Assembly (NCBI GenBank): GCA_019192545.1
Contig: JAHCMI010000018.1
Location: 1 to 64,000 of the forward strand
Direction: 5' to 3'
Length of the DNA stretch: 64,000 bases
Origin: Rivularia sp. MS3
Lineage (GTDB): Bacteria > Cyanobacteriota > Cyanobacteriia > Cyanobacteriales > Nostocaceae
Numbering within the stretch: the first letter of the stretch is position 1; the number at the start of each line of letters is the position of its first letter. The notes beneath the pieces were generated by a model that was not told where the DNA came from, did no database searches, and saw nothing but the letters and a program-made list of their open reading frames with translations. The position numbers were made by a program, and so were the translations under genes. Positions 45,756-54,937 of this stretch are shown piece by piece.

Positions 45756-46007
45756 CTAGTACTCCAATATGCCTAAATTGTCAGGTGTTCATTAAATCTG
45801 ATGGGTGAGTGTTAGGAGTGGGGGAGGGGGAGAGGGGGAGAGTGGGTGAGAATTTTTTTAGTCTTTTTGTTTTACCCCTCACAACTAAATCATCAGTTAT
45901 GACGGGTTTATGAAAGAGGGTTTTATTATTTTCTTCCCCTGCTCCCCTGCCTCCCCTGCTCCCCCTGCTTGCCCTAACCCATCATATTTAATGAAAACGA
46001 GTAATAG
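45756..46007. mobile_element. Composite of two inverted family-D elements
   Basis: The left end CTAGTACTCC and right end ACGAGTAATAG are family-D termini. The left half has runs of G (45820-45824, 45826-45830, 45834-45838, 45844-45846). The right half has the C-rich complement (45945-45970), so the whole is a large inverted repeat. No gene. The rest of the 45490-46068 gap is AT-rich. Confidence 0.55.
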
Positions 46008-46068
46008 GGCGGGTTTTCAAACCTAATTAGCCCGCAGGCTAAAAGCCTGGGGCTATACACATAGTTTT

Positions 46069-46866
46069 CTAATTATCGAAAATCAAAACTGGCGATTCTG
46101 GTTCTCGATAATATTGTGTCATGTCATCAAATTTACGAAGTTCGGCACGATGCACCGTTAGTGTAGGTAAATTCTCAACCCATTTTTGATTTAGCTCTGA
46201 GAGCATGGTGGCGAAATTTACACGATTTAAATCTGCTGGAATTTCTTTAAAATAGCCTAAAGTTATGTGTGCCGTAAAATTGTACTGTTGCTCAATTCCT
46301 AATGCCATCAGCTTGGGATTTTGATAAACAGCCCGACGTAAGTTAATAATTTGCTCGTAACTTTCTTGAGAAGAGGGAATCAAACAAACTGCTATAGCCC
46401 TTGGCATAAGCATTAATCCCAGCATTTGCCATTTAGGAGAATTTTTTGGAACCGCACCTTTTTGATATTGTTGGAAAATATCTTGAAAACATGACTGTAG
46501 TTGTGTTTCAAAATCCGGATTGCTTGCCTTCGCATCGCGATAGGCACTGTCCCAAATTAAGTCCGCTATAGTCAAGTGAAAGCTATGGTGCGGTACCGGA
46601 ATCATCAAATCGGAACCTATGGGCAATTGTAAAAGTTCCTTTTGATAATCCTGCATTTTTGAGTAAAAGACAGAATTTTTTGAATTGTCTTCTCCACTAG
46701 GCGTTGTAATTAATGTATAGCCAGGAAAAGATACAGCCTGCGTTTTTTCTTCTGACTGTGATGCAAATTTAGCAGATTTCTTCAAATGTTGGATTTGAGA
46801 TACATAAGCGGAGAGTAACGTCATGGGCGCTACCCGATTCATATAAGTTTGATAATTTTCGTCCAA
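46069..46866 (-). CDS. DUF1868-type 2H phosphoesterase-like protein
   Basis: 265 residues. Two HxT motifs, HSFHLTIADLIWDSAYRD (about residues 95-115) and FTAHITLGYF, place it in the 2H/LigT superfamily; the fold order matches the DUF1868 group. Cytoplasmic, with no signal peptide. Substrate unknown, probably a cyclic or 2'-phosphate of an RNA or nucleotide. It is the second 2H protein of the window (see 9109-9651) but is not close in sequence. Confidence 0.8.
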   Translation of the reverse strand: MDENYQTYMNRVAPMTLLSAYVSQIQHLKKSAKFASQSEEKTQAVSFPGYTLITTPSGEDNSKNSVFYSKMQDYQKELLQLPIGSDLMIPVPHHSFHLTIADLIWDSAYRDAKASNPDFETQLQSCFQDIFQQYQKGAVPKNSPKWQMLGLMLMPRAIAVCLIPSSQESYEQIINLRRAVYQNPKLMALGIEQQYNFTAHITLGYFKEIPADLNRVNFATMLSELNQKWVENLPTLTVHRAELRKFDDMTQYYREPESPVLIFDN

Positions 46867-47044
46867 CTTTCATATTCTCCCGCACTCATTGCATAAATTG
46901 TAGGCAAAATCACTCAATTTAACCAAAGTAACTTTCATTTTGGATAAGTTAGGAATTATTTAATAGGTAAAAGTAAAAGAAAAGGTAAAACGTTCCTATG
47001 CTAAAGATAATAAATTGATAAGTTTCAGTTATTATCCTTTAATC

Positions 47045-48037
47045 ATGCCAATTTACATCTACTGGGGCGAAGATGATTTTGCTATGGAAAAGGCGATCGC
47101 TAATTTACGTAACGAAGTTCTCGACGAGAATTGGGCATCGTTCAACTACACAACTTTTCCCCCCGATTATCCGAATGCTGTCATAGAAGCATTGAATCAA
47201 GCAATGACACCACCTTTTGGGGCTGGTGGACGTTTGGTATGGCTGATGAATACTAATATCACTCAGCAATCTGATAGCAATGTCTTATCTGAGCTACAGC
47301 GTACTTTAGAAGTAATTCCCGATAATTCCCATTTATTAATTACTAGCGGCAGCAAACCGGATGAAAGACTCAAATCTACAAAACATTTAAAAAAATTTGC
47401 TAAATTTCAAGAGTTTGGGTTAATATCACCCTGGAAAACTGACTTACTACTAAAATCTGTTAATGATGCGGCGAAATCTTTAGGAATCAAGTTAGCCCCT
47501 AACTGTGCGGAATTTCTAGTAGAAGCTATAGGTAACGATACCCGTTTGCTATACAACGAATTAAATAAATTGCAGCTTTACCTACTATCGGGCAATCAAC
47601 CATTAACTGTTGATACCGCCGCTCAATTAATCCAAAACTCTACTCAAAATAGCCTACAATTAGCTGGTGCTATTAGAATCGGAGACACGGTAAAAGCTTT
47701 AAATTTAGTAGCAGATTTGATCGATGCAGCCGAACCTTCTTTAAAGATAGTAGCCACTCTCATCGGTCAATTTCGGACTTGGTTGTGGGTTAGAATTATG
47801 ATGGAAACAGGCGAACGTTCTCCCCAAGTCATAGCTCAAGCAGCCGAAGTTCGCAATCATTTTCGTATCAAATATTTACAACAAGAAGTTCAGCTTCTTT
47901 CAGTACAACAATTAATTTCCTGTATGCCTATACTACTTGAATTAGAAGTTAATCTAAAACAAGGAGCGACCCAAACTTTAATACTTCAAACTAAAATTAT
48001 AGAACTATGTCAAATATGCCAAAAAAGACGACAATGA
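47045..48037 (+). CDS. holA: DNA polymerase III subunit delta
   Basis: 330 residues from ATG 47045 (MPIYIYWGEDDFAMEKAI), preferred over the ATG ten codons earlier because family members start at this beta strand. It opens the sliding clamp during loading. Family landmarks: early GEDDFAMEKAI, a SGSKPDERLKSTKHLKK segment, and helical C-terminal domain ending LELEVNLKQGATQTLILQTKI. The Walker A is absent as normal for delta. Monocistronic. Confidence 0.92.
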   Translation: MPIYIYWGEDDFAMEKAIANLRNEVLDENWASFNYTTFPPDYPNAVIEALNQAMTPPFGAGGRLVWLMNTNITQQSDSNVLSELQRTLEVIPDNSHLLITSGSKPDERLKSTKHLKKFAKFQEFGLISPWKTDLLLKSVNDAAKSLGIKLAPNCAEFLVEAIGNDTRLLYNELNKLQLYLLSGNQPLTVDTAAQLIQNSTQNSLQLAGAIRIGDTVKALNLVADLIDAAEPSLKIVATLIGQFRTWLWVRIMMETGERSPQVIAQAAEVRNHFRIKYLQQEVQLLSVQQLISCMPILLELEVNLKQGATQTLILQTKIIELCQICQKRRQ

Positions 48038-48140
48038 ATATATTTGTTTGATTTATTCGATGATTCAAGGGAACAACTACTCCTTGAAACAATTCAAAGT
48101 GATTAACATCTTCTTACTGTAATTAATTATCACACAGCAT

Positions 48141-48617
48141 ATGAAGAGAATTACTCATTCATCCTTTGGAACTAATATCGCTCGAATGCTTTATAAGTCT
48201 TTTTTCGTAGGTACTTTAGCTGCCGTCAGCTTTGCTGCTAGCAGTATAGTTTCGAGTGCAAAAGCTGATACTCAAACTCCTTCACCAATTAATAGTAATG
48301 ATATAGAGAAATATTCCAGAGCTTTATTAACAATAGAGCAAAGCAGGCTGCAAGCATTTGAAGAACTAAAAAAAATCTCCGGTCAAGTACCTACCATAAC
48401 CTGCAATAAACCTAAAACTATAGCTGCTCTGCCTACAAGCAAAGCAAGAGATATTGCCAAAAAATACTGTCAGCGTTCTCAGGCAATTGTTAAAGATAGC
48501 GGATTGAGCGTTCAACTCTTTAACAACATTACACTCAAATTACGCAATGATGACAGTTTAAAAGAGCAGATTCACAATACATTAATCCGTTTACAGAGAA
48601 ATCGTAATTCTCGATAG
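48141..48617 (+). CDS. Exported DUF4168-like protein
   Basis: 158 residues. A basic N-terminus and hydrophobic stretch SFFVGTLAAVSFAASSIVSS ending SAKA form a signal peptide with cleavage near residue 43. The mature protein is helical, with YSRALLTIEQSRLQAFEEL and FNNITLKLRNDDSLKEQIHN, a pattern of the DUF4168 family of secreted cyanobacterial and proteobacterial proteins. Two cysteines could pair. Function unknown. Confidence 0.75.
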   Translation: MKRITHSSFGTNIARMLYKSFFVGTLAAVSFAASSIVSSAKADTQTPSPINSNDIEKYSRALLTIEQSRLQAFEELKKISGQVPTITCNKPKTIAALPTSKARDIAKKYCQRSQAIVKDSGLSVQLFNNITLKLRNDDSLKEQIHNTLIRLQRNRNSR

Positions 48618-48658
48618 ATGAAACTTAAACAAAAATTTAGATTTATCGAATGAAAGAT

Positions 48659-48698
48659 TATTCCCCCCGGATGAGCCGGGGGAGTGGAATAATTTTTG
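48659..48698 (+). terminator. Rho-independent terminator
   Basis: ATTCCCCCCGG and CCGGGGGAGTGGAAT form a long GC-rich stem with a 4-6-nt loop, followed by AATTTTTG. It closes the DUF4168-like gene. The remainder to 49081 shows no gene. Confidence 0.8.
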
Positions 48699-49081
48699 AA
48701 TTTGACTTATAAAATATTAAGCATGTTTATAAGTAATAAGTGGAGCAATCTTAACTTTTTACATTGCCTTAAGGTTAACTTGTTGTAGCTTTAACAACTA
48801 TTACAAACTAACAACTAATGATTAAAAAAACAAATATTCTACCCAATACCCTATAAGGGTATGGCTATTAACATCTTGCCTTCTAAGCTCAACAACCAAC
48901 CGAATAAGTAAATTCTTCCCCCAAGTATACAAAGTTTTCCAAAAGACATCTGCGGGAAAGAAAAAATACCTCTCTCCTGCAAGGAGAGAGGCTTTAAAAG
49001 CCCACTTACCTACTCGCTACTTATTTCTTTCACCCAGCAATGTTGGCTATATATTTAGTCACGCCGTTTGAGTTTTGAATA

Positions 49082-49657
49082 TTACGCCGGATAAAACCTC
49101 TGCTGTTTTGCACGAATATTTTTAATATGCTTTTTAACTGTATTTACAGTAATAAAAAGTTTTTGAGCAATTTGTTTATAGCTTGATGTAACCCGGTAGA
49201 GACTCCATATTTCTGCTTCGCGCTGGGTTAAATGATACTGATAAGCTTCAGAAAAAGCTGCATTTTTCAAAGACTCGTAGCGATTCTCTATTGTTACGAG
49301 TAGTAATGATTGCTGTGCTAATTCTAAATTAAACCGTCTTACCCTAAAACGAAATACCAGTGACTGATTGATAATTATTTCGTCCGAAAAAATTGTGAAA
49401 TTTTGAGATTCAGACTGACATTCTCTCAGAGAATTGCAAAGATTCCAAATCACCGATGGTACTGAATTTACATTCAAATCAGATTGATTGATTTGACTGC
49501 AAATATTGTCAGCACTAGCATTGCTATGAACTAATTCACCAGTTTCAGTTAAGATTAAAATGCCATCTTCTAAGTTGTCTACTATTTCTTGTAAAAAGTA
49601 TAGTTGTTCTTGAAACTGCTGCTCTGTTTGAGTTGCTGTACGTTTGGAAATACTCAT
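49082..49657 (-). CDS. PAS-LuxR-type transcriptional regulator
   Basis: 191 residues. The N-terminus is a PAS-like sensory domain (LQEIVDNLEDGILILTETGELVHSN), with no receiver domain. The C-terminal about 60 residues are a LuxR helix-turn-helix (LTQREAEIWSLYRVTSSYKQIAQKLFITVNTVKKHIKNI). A single-domain sensor-regulator of unknown signal; possibly redox- or light-linked as in other cyanobacterial small LuxR proteins. It stands alone on the minus strand. Confidence 0.85.
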   Translation of the reverse strand: MSISKRTATQTEQQFQEQLYFLQEIVDNLEDGILILTETGELVHSNASADNICSQINQSDLNVNSVPSVIWNLCNSLRECQSESQNFTIFSDEIIINQSLVFRFRVRRFNLELAQQSLLLVTIENRYESLKNAAFSEAYQYHLTQREAEIWSLYRVTSSYKQIAQKLFITVNTVKKHIKNIRAKQQRFYPA

Positions 49658-49899
49658 ATATTTGTTCTCGATATATTAAAATTTGACGCAAAAATCTGTG
49701 ATGACTACAAGTTTATAAGTCATCTACAAAGCCGGTATAAATGAGTTTTGATGGCTAACAGTTAACCTTTAAGCATGATACTTTTTTATACAGCTTGATA
49801 TTAATGCATTTCGGATTTCAACTTAAGGCTTGTGTAAAGAGACTTGGATTATGTCAAACCTTATACTTATTTTGTTATTACGTAAGTCTTAAAAATAAT

Positions 49900-49926
49900 A
49901 AACCCGGCTTAAAAAAACCGGGTTTA
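49900..49926 (-). terminator. Terminator downstream of the GH13 gene
   Basis: AAACCCGG / CCGGGTTT with a 10-nt loop, followed on the minus strand by ATTATTTTT. It lies 55 bases beyond the GH13 stop codon. Confidence 0.75.
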
Positions 49927-49980
49927 TAAAATGGTATGAATAAAAAAATTTCGCAGCTTAATCAGCTAAAGAAAATCAAA

Positions 49981-51639
49981 TTAGCCCCAAACAAACACCT
50001 TTGCTTCAAAATGTCCTAAATCAGTCATAATTCCGTCATCCCCAGCTTCAACATCATAATTAGCCGTCCATTCATGCCATTTACCGGCAGCAGGGAAATT
50101 AGGAACTTTATAACCAGCTAAGAAATTTTCGGAAAAGTTAGCTACAACCACAATGCGAGAACCTTCATCATTCCAACGGGTGTATGCTAATACTTTAGCT
50201 TCAGGGTTTTCGTGAATAAATTCAATATTTTCCCCATATAGAGCATGATTATTTTTACGTAGGTTAATTAAACCTTTGTAATACTCAAATAATTCTCTAT
50301 TTAAATCATTTCCTAGTAATCCCCATTCGATTTTTGATGATTCTTGAGTCTGAGGCTTATATTCTCCGAATTCTTGCCCCATCCACAGCATTGGCACGCC
50401 CACTGCCGTCATTAAAATGGCTGCTGCAAACTTTAATCGATGAAATGCTTCACCATCAAGAATTTCGCGATCGCCTAACTCTACCATTATTCTGTCATGG
50501 TCATGGTTGGTAATATAGTTGACAACGTTTGTTGCTCCCATGAAGCCTTGACGCTTACAATCGATGACATCTTTTAGTTCTTCTAAATCAAATTTATCGC
50601 CACAGATATGTTCCCGAATACAATGGTAAAAACTATCGTGCCAGCAACCATCCATTGGGCCATCTAAATTTGTAATGCTGGTAGTTTCAGGAATATGTTC
50701 GGCAATATTATAAAAAGGTTTGGCACCGGCAGTTTTTTTCGCTTCATCTACTATCCAATGCATGAAATCGTAATTAGCGATTTGTCTGGCTGCATCGTAG
50801 CGAATGCCGTCAATATGATACTCTTCAATCCAGAAACGCACTGTATCGCCAATAAATCTTCTGGCTGGATAAGTATCTAAATTATCATCATATTTTTCGT
50901 AATTAAATTCTGGTCCCCAGTTATTATCCGGGTCGCGGGGTTCGTGATGATACCAGTAATCATGGTCGATTTGTGTTAAAGGAGATGATGCTTCTGAATG
51001 GTTATAAATACCATCCATCAAAACCCTAATTCCTCTTCCATGACATTCATCAATCAACTTTTTTAAATCGGCAGTTTCACCGTAACTAGTTTCAGTTGCG
51101 AAGAAATGACGGGGGTTGTATCCCCAGCTATAATCACCTGGATACTCTTTAATCGGCATTAACTCAATAGCGTTAATTCCTAATTCTGTTAAGTAATCTA
51201 ATTTTTCAATCACGTGTTGATATTTTCCACGGGCATATTTATCATCTTCTCCACCGGAAAAATCAGCAACGTGCAATTCGTAGATAACTAACTCATTATC
51301 TGGAGGTAAAGGCTTATCATCGTTAAACCAAACATAGGTATCGACAATTCTTTCCCCATCTTTAATGCGGACGATACCATTTTCGTAACCGCCTAATGCA
51401 TCAATATCAGTTGCATAAGGATCGGTTACATCTACCCATTGATCTTCTTTAAAAAACCAAGACTTTGAACGGACTTTAAATTTATATTTATAAACACCGT
51501 CTTCTAAATCAACCTTGACGCGAAAATAGCCATCTTTGCCTTTTTCCATATCAATTGGTTCCCAATCCATAAATGAACCAATTAAAACTGCGTCTTTGTT
51601 ATAAGGAGCAAAGAGCTTGAATTCAATGGGCTTTGCCAT
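49981..51639 (-). CDS. GH13 alpha-glucan enzyme with CBM48 (branching/debranching-like)
   Basis: 552 residues. The N-terminal CBM48/E-set module (about 1-90, LIGSFMDWEPIDMEKGKDGYF) is followed by a GH13 barrel with MDGIYNHS (region I), GIRYDAARQ (region II, Asp nucleophile), FYNIAEHIPE (region III, Glu acid) and ITNHDHDR (region IV). The C-terminal beta domain starts at about 460. It acts on glycogen or oligosaccharides, likely as a branching or related transglycosylase; exact specificity cannot be read. No glg genes are adjacent. Confidence 0.9.
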   Translation of the reverse strand: MAKPIEFKLFAPYNKDAVLIGSFMDWEPIDMEKGKDGYFRVKVDLEDGVYKYKFKVRSKSWFFKEDQWVDVTDPYATDIDALGGYENGIVRIKDGERIVDTYVWFNDDKPLPPDNELVIYELHVADFSGGEDDKYARGKYQHVIEKLDYLTELGINAIELMPIKEYPGDYSWGYNPRHFFATETSYGETADLKKLIDECHGRGIRVLMDGIYNHSEASSPLTQIDHDYWYHHEPRDPDNNWGPEFNYEKYDDNLDTYPARRFIGDTVRFWIEEYHIDGIRYDAARQIANYDFMHWIVDEAKKTAGAKPFYNIAEHIPETTSITNLDGPMDGCWHDSFYHCIREHICGDKFDLEELKDVIDCKRQGFMGATNVVNYITNHDHDRIMVELGDREILDGEAFHRLKFAAAILMTAVGVPMLWMGQEFGEYKPQTQESSKIEWGLLGNDLNRELFEYYKGLINLRKNNHALYGENIEFIHENPEAKVLAYTRWNDEGSRIVVVANFSENFLAGYKVPNFPAAGKWHEWTANYDVEAGDDGIMTDLGHFEAKVFVWG

Positions 51640-51953
51640 ATTCTTGTTTAGAACCTAAAAAGTATAGAACCAGGTTTAGGAAATAAACATACTCTGCTCT
51701 TACTGCTTGTAGCTAATTGTTTATTTATTAATAGCAATCGGCAGTTACCGAGTAAGAAGTATTGTTTAATTACTCGTACCTTGTAATCATTATTTTGTAC
51801 TTTAAGTTTTGTAAATAAATCTTTCGTCAGGAATAATTCATATCAATATAGCTATTTCTCGGGAAGTATAGTTTAGTTGGTTTTCATAAGTACTTATTTA
51901 ATCGCTTCCATTCTCTAGGTTAGGATTGTTCGTAGTTGCGCTTAGTGCGCCAA

Positions 51954-52082
51954 ATATAGCGGTTTTCATTTGAGTGTAATACACGAAACTACCCCCTTCC
52001 CCTCTCCAAAATAGCAAAGAGGGGTGCCGGTTGGGCGGGGTGAGGTAAAAAATGTAGTGGACTCAACTGAAATTCGCTATAT
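51954..52082. mobile_element. MITE-like element, ATATAGCG family, copy 2, with readable insertion site
   Basis: Terminal inverted repeats ATATAGCGGTTTTCATTTG and, imperfectly, CAACTGAAATTCGCTATAT. The flanks (GTAGTTG..CTTA...GCGCCAA on the left, GTGGCA on the right) match the uninterrupted repeat at 42893-42927, where GCGCCAAATATGTGGCA is continuous. The 4-bp ATAT is therefore single in the empty site and double here. A CCCCTCT...AGAGGGG stem is inside. Confidence 0.8.
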
Positions 52083-52100
52083 GTGGCATCCGAAGACGAG

Positions 52101-52190
52101 TACTCGTTTTCATTAAAATTGACGGGTTAGGGCAGGGAGGGGAGAGGGGGAAGAAAATGTTTTTTATATTTACGATATGCCCATCAGAAC
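52101..52190. mobile_element. Family-D G-rich element, copy 4, abutting the flippase stop
   Basis: Begins TACTCGTTTTCATTAAAATT, then GGGAGGGGAGAGGGGGAAG and the ATTTACGATATGCCCATCA tail also present at 42090-42108. It ends at the TAG stop of the flippase gene. Confidence 0.6.
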
Positions 52191-53533
52191 TAAAATAATT
52201 GGTCAATGGGAAATCCGAATCCTAGGTTATAGCGAATGAATAAAAATAGAGCAAGAGTGGTTATAAACAGGGCAGTAGTTTGAATATCTTGAATAAAGCA
52301 GAAGAGTTTTTCTCGCCATAATCCGTAAAGATTGACTATATATAAAGGTAAATCGCTAAATGCAATCACACCAATAGCACCTATTACCCCAAATACTTGG
52401 TATGCACTAGGTACGGCTAAGATAATAATTGCGAATCGGGCAAAATTACTTTGTGCTGAATATAGAGGTTTGCCAATCGCCAGAAGTGCTGGGCTAATCG
52501 TATAAAACAGTAAAGAAAACCACATGCCGCAGCACAAAATAGGCATCATCCAAGTAGCTTCAATATATCTCTGGTCGTAAAGCAAGCCAATAACTAAATC
52601 ACCAATTGTTACTAGTGCGGCTAAGACGACTCCACATCCTAATAAGATTAATCGTCTCTGCTTGAGAATCTTGCCTCTTAAAATGTGTCTGGGCAAATCT
52701 TGTTGTTTAGAAATAGCGGGAAAAATAACTTTGTAGCTTAGCTGTCTAATTACTTCTTTAGGAATGCTTGCCAAAGTATAAGCGACAGTATAAACACCTA
52801 ATAGTTTAAATGACAGTAATTTGGCTAAAACTAAGCGATCTGCTTGCTCTGCGGCAAACATTAATCCAGATGCAATAAACATCCATCTACCGAAGGACAA
52901 AATTTCTTTAACTGCTTCCTTTTCCCATGCCAAGCGATTTGTATAACCAGGTATTAACCAAAAGCTGCTAACTGATTTGTATATTCCGACTAAAGCGTTT
53001 CCAATTGCTAAAGACCAAATACTTGGGTAAAAATAAACTAATAGGATTAAGGTGCCGAAGAAAACTGCTTGCAATACTAATTCGTACAGTGAAAGTTTGC
53101 CCAGTTCCATTCGTCTGTGAAGAGTATGAAGACTAGTTGAACTGAATCCTTCAAAAAGAGAGTACAGTACGCAAACCGGAATTAAACCTAGCAAACGTTG
53201 GTCGTTATAAAAATACGAAGCTGGATAAGTAATAAATATCACGCAGACCAGCCAAATAACTATACCTCGAATTATTTGTAGAGTCCAAGCTGTATTTAAA
53301 AAAACTGGATCGTCACCTCGTTTGCTATTTACTATATTTTGAGAAATTCCAATATCCGAAAATAGTTCTAAGCCTATTCTAAAAGTTGTCACCAGAGCCA
53401 TTAAACCGAAATACTCTGGTTGCAGCAGACGAGTTAAAACCAAATTATTCCCAAATCTGAGAATATATTTTCCTCCAAAACCCGCAGTTGTCCAAATTGC
53501 ACCACGAATGGCACGTTGCTTCAAGGATGTCAT
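52190..53533 (-). CDS. Wzx-type polysaccharide flippase
   Basis: 447 residues of the oligosaccharide flippase (PST/MATE-like) family with about 12-14 membrane helices. It opens LKQRAIRGAIWTTAGFGGKYILRFGNNLVLTRLLQPEYFGLMALV, the usual family start. Should move the lipid-linked repeat unit across the plasma membrane. Last gene of the exopolysaccharide locus as transcribed. The stop codon lies in a repeat, so the C-terminus may have been altered by insertion. Confidence 0.9.
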   Translation of the reverse strand: MTSLKQRAIRGAIWTTAGFGGKYILRFGNNLVLTRLLQPEYFGLMALVTTFRIGLELFSDIGISQNIVNSKRGDDPVFLNTAWTLQIIRGIVIWLVCVIFITYPASYFYNDQRLLGLIPVCVLYSLFEGFSSTSLHTLHRRMELGKLSLYELVLQAVFFGTLILLVYFYPSIWSLAIGNALVGIYKSVSSFWLIPGYTNRLAWEKEAVKEILSFGRWMFIASGLMFAAEQADRLVLAKLLSFKLLGVYTVAYTLASIPKEVIRQLSYKVIFPAISKQQDLPRHILRGKILKQRRLILLGCGVVLAALVTIGDLVIGLLYDQRYIEATWMMPILCCGMWFSLLFYTISPALLAIGKPLYSAQSNFARFAIIILAVPSAYQVFGVIGAIGVIAFSDLPLYIVNLYGLWREKLFCFIQDIQTTALFITTLALFLFIRYNLGFGFPIDQLF

Positions 53534-54190
53534 TTAATTTTATATTCCAGATGTACGATTTTGGATTTATCTTCCGCTTTAAAGACAAAGCTTGAAGATG
53601 TATAATTTCTAATTAAGATTTAGGAATTCTATATTATCTTTTATTTAAAAGCCAGGATAGAAAATTTTCATCCAAAATTTGCTACGGTTACGTTTTAACT
53701 CTGAAGAATATCTTCGCTGCTTGTACATTATGGGTTAGCGTTATTTATCAAAAATGATGAGAAGGAAGAAGGAAGAGGGCACAGGGCAGAAGGGAACCCT
53801 ATAAATAAATTTAAGGGTTTCAAATAAAGACACCTTTTTTTCTTGTAAGCTGTTGTGCATTCAATTTATATATTAGGACGGGCAAGGATGCCCATCCCAC
53901 AAGAATTAGAAAATGTAAGATTATTCAATTTAAATGCGTTTTAACTTACTACATATCTCAAAAATAATATTGTAGTTTTTTTCATAAATAAATAATGGTG
54001 CCTTTAAACTCGATAACGGAGGGCGAAAAAAACTATTTCTTCCTTGTGCCTACAGCAAATCTGCTCGGCAGCCAATACTGCTCGGTAATTTTTTTCGCTG
54101 CTCGCTGCTTGTTTTTCTTACCTGGTAATTTAGGCTTGTGGCAATAATAGGTATGATGACCAGAAATATTTTCAGGATTGCTATAAACAA
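53534..54190. other. Gap between acyltransferase and flippase genes
   Basis: About 650 bases with no gene, AT-rich, with a GACGGGCAAGGATGCCCATCCCAC stem near 53878-53902 like that at 16415-16440. A remnant cannot be excluded, but no protein-like frame was found. Confidence 0.5.
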
Positions 54191-54871
54191 TTAGGCTGCA
54201 CCGTTTTTGCTGAATTTAATCACCTTGGCAGGTACTCCAACTGCTATAGAACCAGGAGGAATATTCTTAGTGACAACAGAACCAGCCCCAATTACACTTC
54301 CTCTACCGATAGTAACTCCATCTAATATTCTAACTCCGGTACCTATCCAGCACTTGTCTTCGATTTCGATACCTTCACGGCTTAGCCCGTAATCTCTATG
54401 GTTGTTAGCATATAAACTACTATGTGAAGCAATCTGGCAATCTCTGCCAATTTTTATATTACCCGGCCCAGCCATACATACATAAGGGCCAAGGTAAGAG
54501 TTTTCGCCAATTTCAATCCAACAATTAGAACCTGCCGTCCGAATATCGACACCGCAATCTATACAAACTCCGCTATCAATAAATATAAAACTGTTGGCAT
54601 TTTTAATTTCTAGGCGCGTATTCCGAAGAATTTTAACGTTATCTCCAATTTCCATGCCGCAAGCACCAATGAGTTCAACTCCTTGAAAAATGCTTACTTT
54701 ATTGCCTATTTGAGCTAAAGTTAAAGCATAAATTAATTTTCTTAATAAGCTTCCGATGGGGTGAGGAATCCATCCTACAAGAGAAAATGCAATTAGCTCT
54801 AAAATACGCGATGTATTGGTAGGCGATCTTGAATAAGACTTCCAATCAAGATCGAATTGTGCAATGGTCAT
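54191..54871 (-). CDS. Hexapeptide-repeat acyltransferase (WcaF/maa-like)
   Basis: 226 residues. Left-handed beta-helix repeats from about 60 to 215, such as IEIGENSYLGPYVCMAGPGNIKIG and WIGTGVRILDGVTIGRGSVIGAGSVVTKNIPPGSIAVG. The active His lies in YANNHRDYG. Transfers acetyl or another acyl group to a sugar of the repeat unit. Sits in the polysaccharide operon, 66 bases after a GT4 gene. Confidence 0.9.
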   Translation of the reverse strand: MTIAQFDLDWKSYSRSPTNTSRILELIAFSLVGWIPHPIGSLLRKLIYALTLAQIGNKVSIFQGVELIGACGMEIGDNVKILRNTRLEIKNANSFIFIDSGVCIDCGVDIRTAGSNCWIEIGENSYLGPYVCMAGPGNIKIGRDCQIASHSSLYANNHRDYGLSREGIEIEDKCWIGTGVRILDGVTIGRGSVIGAGSVVTKNIPPGSIAVGVPAKVIKFSKNGAA

Positions 54872-54937
54872 AGTTTGTAAGTTCTAAAAAGCAAAATATT
54901 GTTGCTGAGACAGATTATTTTACATTTGACAGAATTT

